A stretch of 64,000 nt of DNA from NCBI RefSeq assembly GCF_008831285.2, contig NC_045150.1, forward strand, positions 16,861,362 through 16,925,361. The letters run 5' to 3'. The position numbers were made by a program, and so were the translations under genes. This document shows, piece after piece, positions 60,649-64,000 of this stretch. Origin of the DNA: Nymphaea colorata. Its lineage: Eukaryota; Streptophyta; Magnoliopsida; Nymphaeales; Nymphaeaceae. The notes beneath the pieces were generated by a model. That model saw only the letters and a list, made by a program, of their open reading frames with translations, was not told the origin of the DNA and searched no databases. Every line of letters begins with the position of its first letter. Within the stretch, counting starts at the first letter, position 1.

Positions 60649-63600
60649 TCCTCAGAAATGAAGACAAATTAAATTTGGAGATCACAAAGGTTGAACTTGA
60701 GCAGGTTGCACAAACAAGAAGGAGAAGAAGAGTAAGCGTTTACTTTCTGTGGTTCATACTGACCTACTGATCTTCATTTCTTTCGCTTCTGCTTCCTTTG
60801 TCAATGCGAGTTAGAAGGATGGGCCATGTTGGCTGGAAAAATTGGAGGTGGGTCAACCTCTGTTTTGTCACGCTTCACCGGTTTCCTTTCTTTTTTTTTG
60901 TTTTTGACATGTGGGGCCCTGAGATTATCATGGAAAGATATTGAGTTGTTGTGACATGTCACCATTATTGATTATACTAACGGTGCCCGGGGATTGGAAA
61001 ATGAATGGTAATGTCCATTACACTAATTGAGTTGGTTTCACTTTTCCCAAGAAGAATCCTATTATCACTTGATCTGCACTTTCATGGCAAGACGCTCTTT
61101 CAAAATCTTCATATGAAAATTTATTCAATTGCATTTAATTATATATCCTTCTCCACAATGAAGAATCTGTCCCTAAGAACAGCTAAGAAAAATTCAAAGT
61201 GGCCACAATTAGGTCTAAGGTACCATGGATGTTGGTCCATCTCAGTGTGAGCAGCAACCAAGGCCGAGTATAATTTTGCAAACCAGATTCCGTCATTCCA
61301 CAACTCCATTTTCAAGTTTGAGTTCTCTTCTGCTCCTTTTACTCATTTGATAATGGATTGCCCATCTTCTATTTGGATCTAATTCGCAAACAACTCCAAT
61401 TTTTCATTCAATTAAGTTGTTTCTTTGAATCTTTTTGCCAGCCAGTTTGATTGAAGAACCTGCGTTAACAACATTGACAACAGATGATCAGTCCATTGGG
61501 ATCCCACATACTTTTTTAGTGACCATAATATATGTGTATTATTACTCATTTCTTATACTTGTTTCATTTTCAATTATCGTTTAGATCGAGAGAAGCTCCT
61601 ATTGTGCCACCATGAACTGTATCATAGCCGTAGCCGTTCGACTCCTATCACAATTTTGTATGAAGGGTATTAATTTCAGTTTCTTTTTTTTTTTTAAAAA
61701 AAAGGAGGTATTTTGCTCATTTTATTAAAAAAAAACTCCCCTCTTACATTTTTGCCCTTACAAAATGGGAGATCTGTCTCCAAACACATGGGCATTTTGA
61801 TCATTTGACCCTTAAAATTGGTCCATTAATAAACTTTTCTTTTTCCTTCATATTTTAAATTAGTGCCTTCCCTGTAATAGACTAATCTGATGACTAAAGG
61901 TGAGAACTAATCAAGTCAACACAGACGAATATTTTGTTGCTTTCTTAATTGAAAGTTGTTCACGACATTCATTCGATTGGACAGAATGAAATTTTATACA
62001 TTTCTTTTCTCTTTTGTAGCACTTTTTGAGACAACAGCGCTTTCGTCGATATTGATTCACATTACCTACCGGGAGGAGTGTGTGAACTTCTCTAGGAATA
62101 AAGAAACACTATGGATTTTGATCAAAAAGAGATTGTTGGCATATTTAATCTATACATCAAACTGCTGTGATTTTTTTACTTGCTTATCCGTTACATTTGC
62201 AAAACTAGTTTTCTTTTTGTGTATGTGCGTGCGTTTGTGGTTATGCAACGAGTGAAACTGAACTCTAAGCCGGCTCAACTTAAACTCAAGCTCGATTTAT
62301 CTGTTAAAAAGATAAAGCTCGAAAAATATTAAAACTTGAGTTTGTGAACAAGTCAAGCTTGAGTTACATGAACTCGACTCAAGTATGCTTGCGTACGGCT
62401 AGGAGTGTTCAAGAAGTCGAGCCAACTCAACTCGCATCGCTGGATCCAGGTCCAGTTTGTGTCCTATAGTGCTGAACCAAGTCTAGTGGACTCAACCATT
62501 AGCTTGTTATCAAGCTCAAGTCGAACTAAATTAAGTATTCTTGATTCACGAGATTAACTGAGTAGAGCTCGAGCTCCAATACAATCTAGCGAGTCGAGTT
62601 CAACATGACATAGTAAAGCTCGACACATGCTCGAACCGAGTAATATGTCATGAACCACCCACATAGAAAAAATGTTGGAGATGATAACATTAAAAGCAGT
62701 TGTATAAAGATGTTGAGCCCATCACAAAACGGGTAAAAAAAAAAAAGGAAATGGTGCAGTCCTAGTCTTTATGAAGAAGAAATAGGCGCTTGCTTTATGG
62801 TGACAAGATTTTCCCAGTTTTTTTGGAAAAACCTTGAATGTTTTACAACCCTAGTAGCTTGAAGAATCCTCTCATATGCCTTTTTTCTTTAGTTTGCTCT
62901 ATCCTTTTGTATATTTGTTTACTATAACCACCACATTAAGGGTTGGTTTATATGGGTGGTTAAGTAACTCAATTGAGTTGCAGTGTGGGTTTGGATCTAA
63001 CCCATCATGTGCAGATCTAGATCTACAATCCAACAGATATTATAAAGCTTGAATTAGTTTGGAAATTTGTAAAAAGAGTGTTGAGGACGCTTGGGCTGGG
63101 ATGCATTAGAATCCCCTAACGACAATACTTTTTTTCCAATTACAATTTTTTTTTATAATTCAATTCAGGCTATTTACTGAATAATTTGGCCTTCTGATTT
63201 GATCCATGAGGTTTTGACATTACATATGTATGACAGTATGGTTACGTGAATCAAATTTCTGGCGGTTCAAATCCATTAAAAATATGGCATTCCATCAATA
63301 ATTGGAGACGGATACGAGATGCAAGGTTATTCTTATCAAATCCAATTAATTTACAAGCATCTGCATACAATTGCATTTATTTAGATTCACTGGATGAATT
63401 TGGCTTTCTACTCAATTTTGATAACACTAATTCAAAACATAGTCTAACAATAAACCCAACTCGAGATTCAAGTAGTTAATTCCATAAGAGAAAAAATTCA
63501 TTGCATTAGTAATTGAACGTGGATGTCATGAGATGAGCTTCTTCTTATCAAATCCAATAGATATCCAATTTTTACCACACAATTACATGTATATGTTGAT

Positions 63601-64000
63601 ACACGGTTTTGTATATTTTAATCTACATTTAAGCTTGGACCAAATTCCAAATAGAATATGGTAATAGCTATACTTGATCCAAAACCCCCGCAAGGTTCTC
63701 TCCCTCTCTCTCATCACCATGTTCAAACACACATAAGCACATGATGGGTATGGTTTTCAATGATCCTCTCTAATCAAAGGCAAACTCAAAAAAATTTGGG
63801 TGAGGAGCACCAGTTATAAAATTTAAAATTTTTAAGACCTATCAATACGTAAATGATAAAAATTATTTTAAAATATCAATATGAAAATAAGCATTTTTTG
63901 TGGGTCTGGTCTGGTCTGGTCTGTGTGGGCAATTAGCCACACAATGCCCACATTAGGGTCGAAAGCCAGTCTACTATGGCAAATGTACGAATTTTTTTAG
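60649..64000. other. NLR 5' flank and intergenic; no gene recognised
   Basis: The first few hundred bases hold the NLR leader and promoter. The rest is AT-rich with T- and A-runs (61683-61735), a CTCGA/GAGCTC-rich dispersed repeat at 62260-62650, and a short GGTCT tandem repeat at 63903-63922. Open frames at 61956-62255 and 63246-63479 show no domain and look like chance. Confidence 0.4.

Noticed and set aside
63246-63479. 77-residue ORF near the right edge
   Set aside because: No domain, AT-rich context, and no supporting splice or start signals.

Overview
The window reads as nuclear DNA of a flowering plant. It is AT-rich, its genes have many GT-AG introns, and it holds plant-type genes: an ER protein disulfide isomerase ending in KDEL, a farnesylcysteine lyase, a plastid-type DUF1292/DUF3727 protein and a CC-NBS-LRR resistance gene. 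The rest is decayed LTR and LINE retroelements, microsatellites and other repeats. The species cannot be named from the sequence alone.

Layout. 1-2000: an unassigned ORF and low-complexity repeats. 2001-15819 (+): a ten-exon gene for a 323-aa DUF1292/DUF3727 protein; its eighth intron carries a 5.25-kb Ty3/gypsy chromovirus with two ~320-bp LTRs, a primer binding site and a 5-bp target duplication. 15820-20990: intergenic, with a decayed LINE piece. 20998-25764 (-): a ten-exon PDI gene (510 aa). 25800-52500: a gene-poor stretch of about 27 kb. It contains two copies of a hAT-like non-autonomous element, a tandemly duplicated ~1.1-kb segment, LINE fragments, an 18-copy satellite of 155-bp units (37435-40217), a decayed Ty1/copia remnant, a near-perfect 3.25-kb inverted repeat (46609-49859) and a cluster of short palindromes. 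52841-55423 (+): a five-exon farnesylcysteine lyase gene (499 aa). 56951-60648 (-): a CC-NBS-LRR gene broken by one frameshift in its LRR region. 60650-64000: intergenic.

The four host genes have unrelated jobs: a plastid protein of unknown role, ER oxidative folding, recycling of prenylcysteine, and pathogen sensing. Nothing suggests they act as a unit. The most unusual structure is the long inverted repeat. If transcribed it would fold into a hairpin with ~1.5-kb arms, a known type of precursor for Dicer-like processing into small RNAs. The local 155-bp satellite, the tandem duplication with a conserved promoter-like core, and the substituted MHD motif in the NLR also merit a second look. 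Exon boundaries were set by hand from splice signals and reading-frame continuity. Repeat assignments rest on protein motifs and terminal repeats seen by eye, not on database searches.
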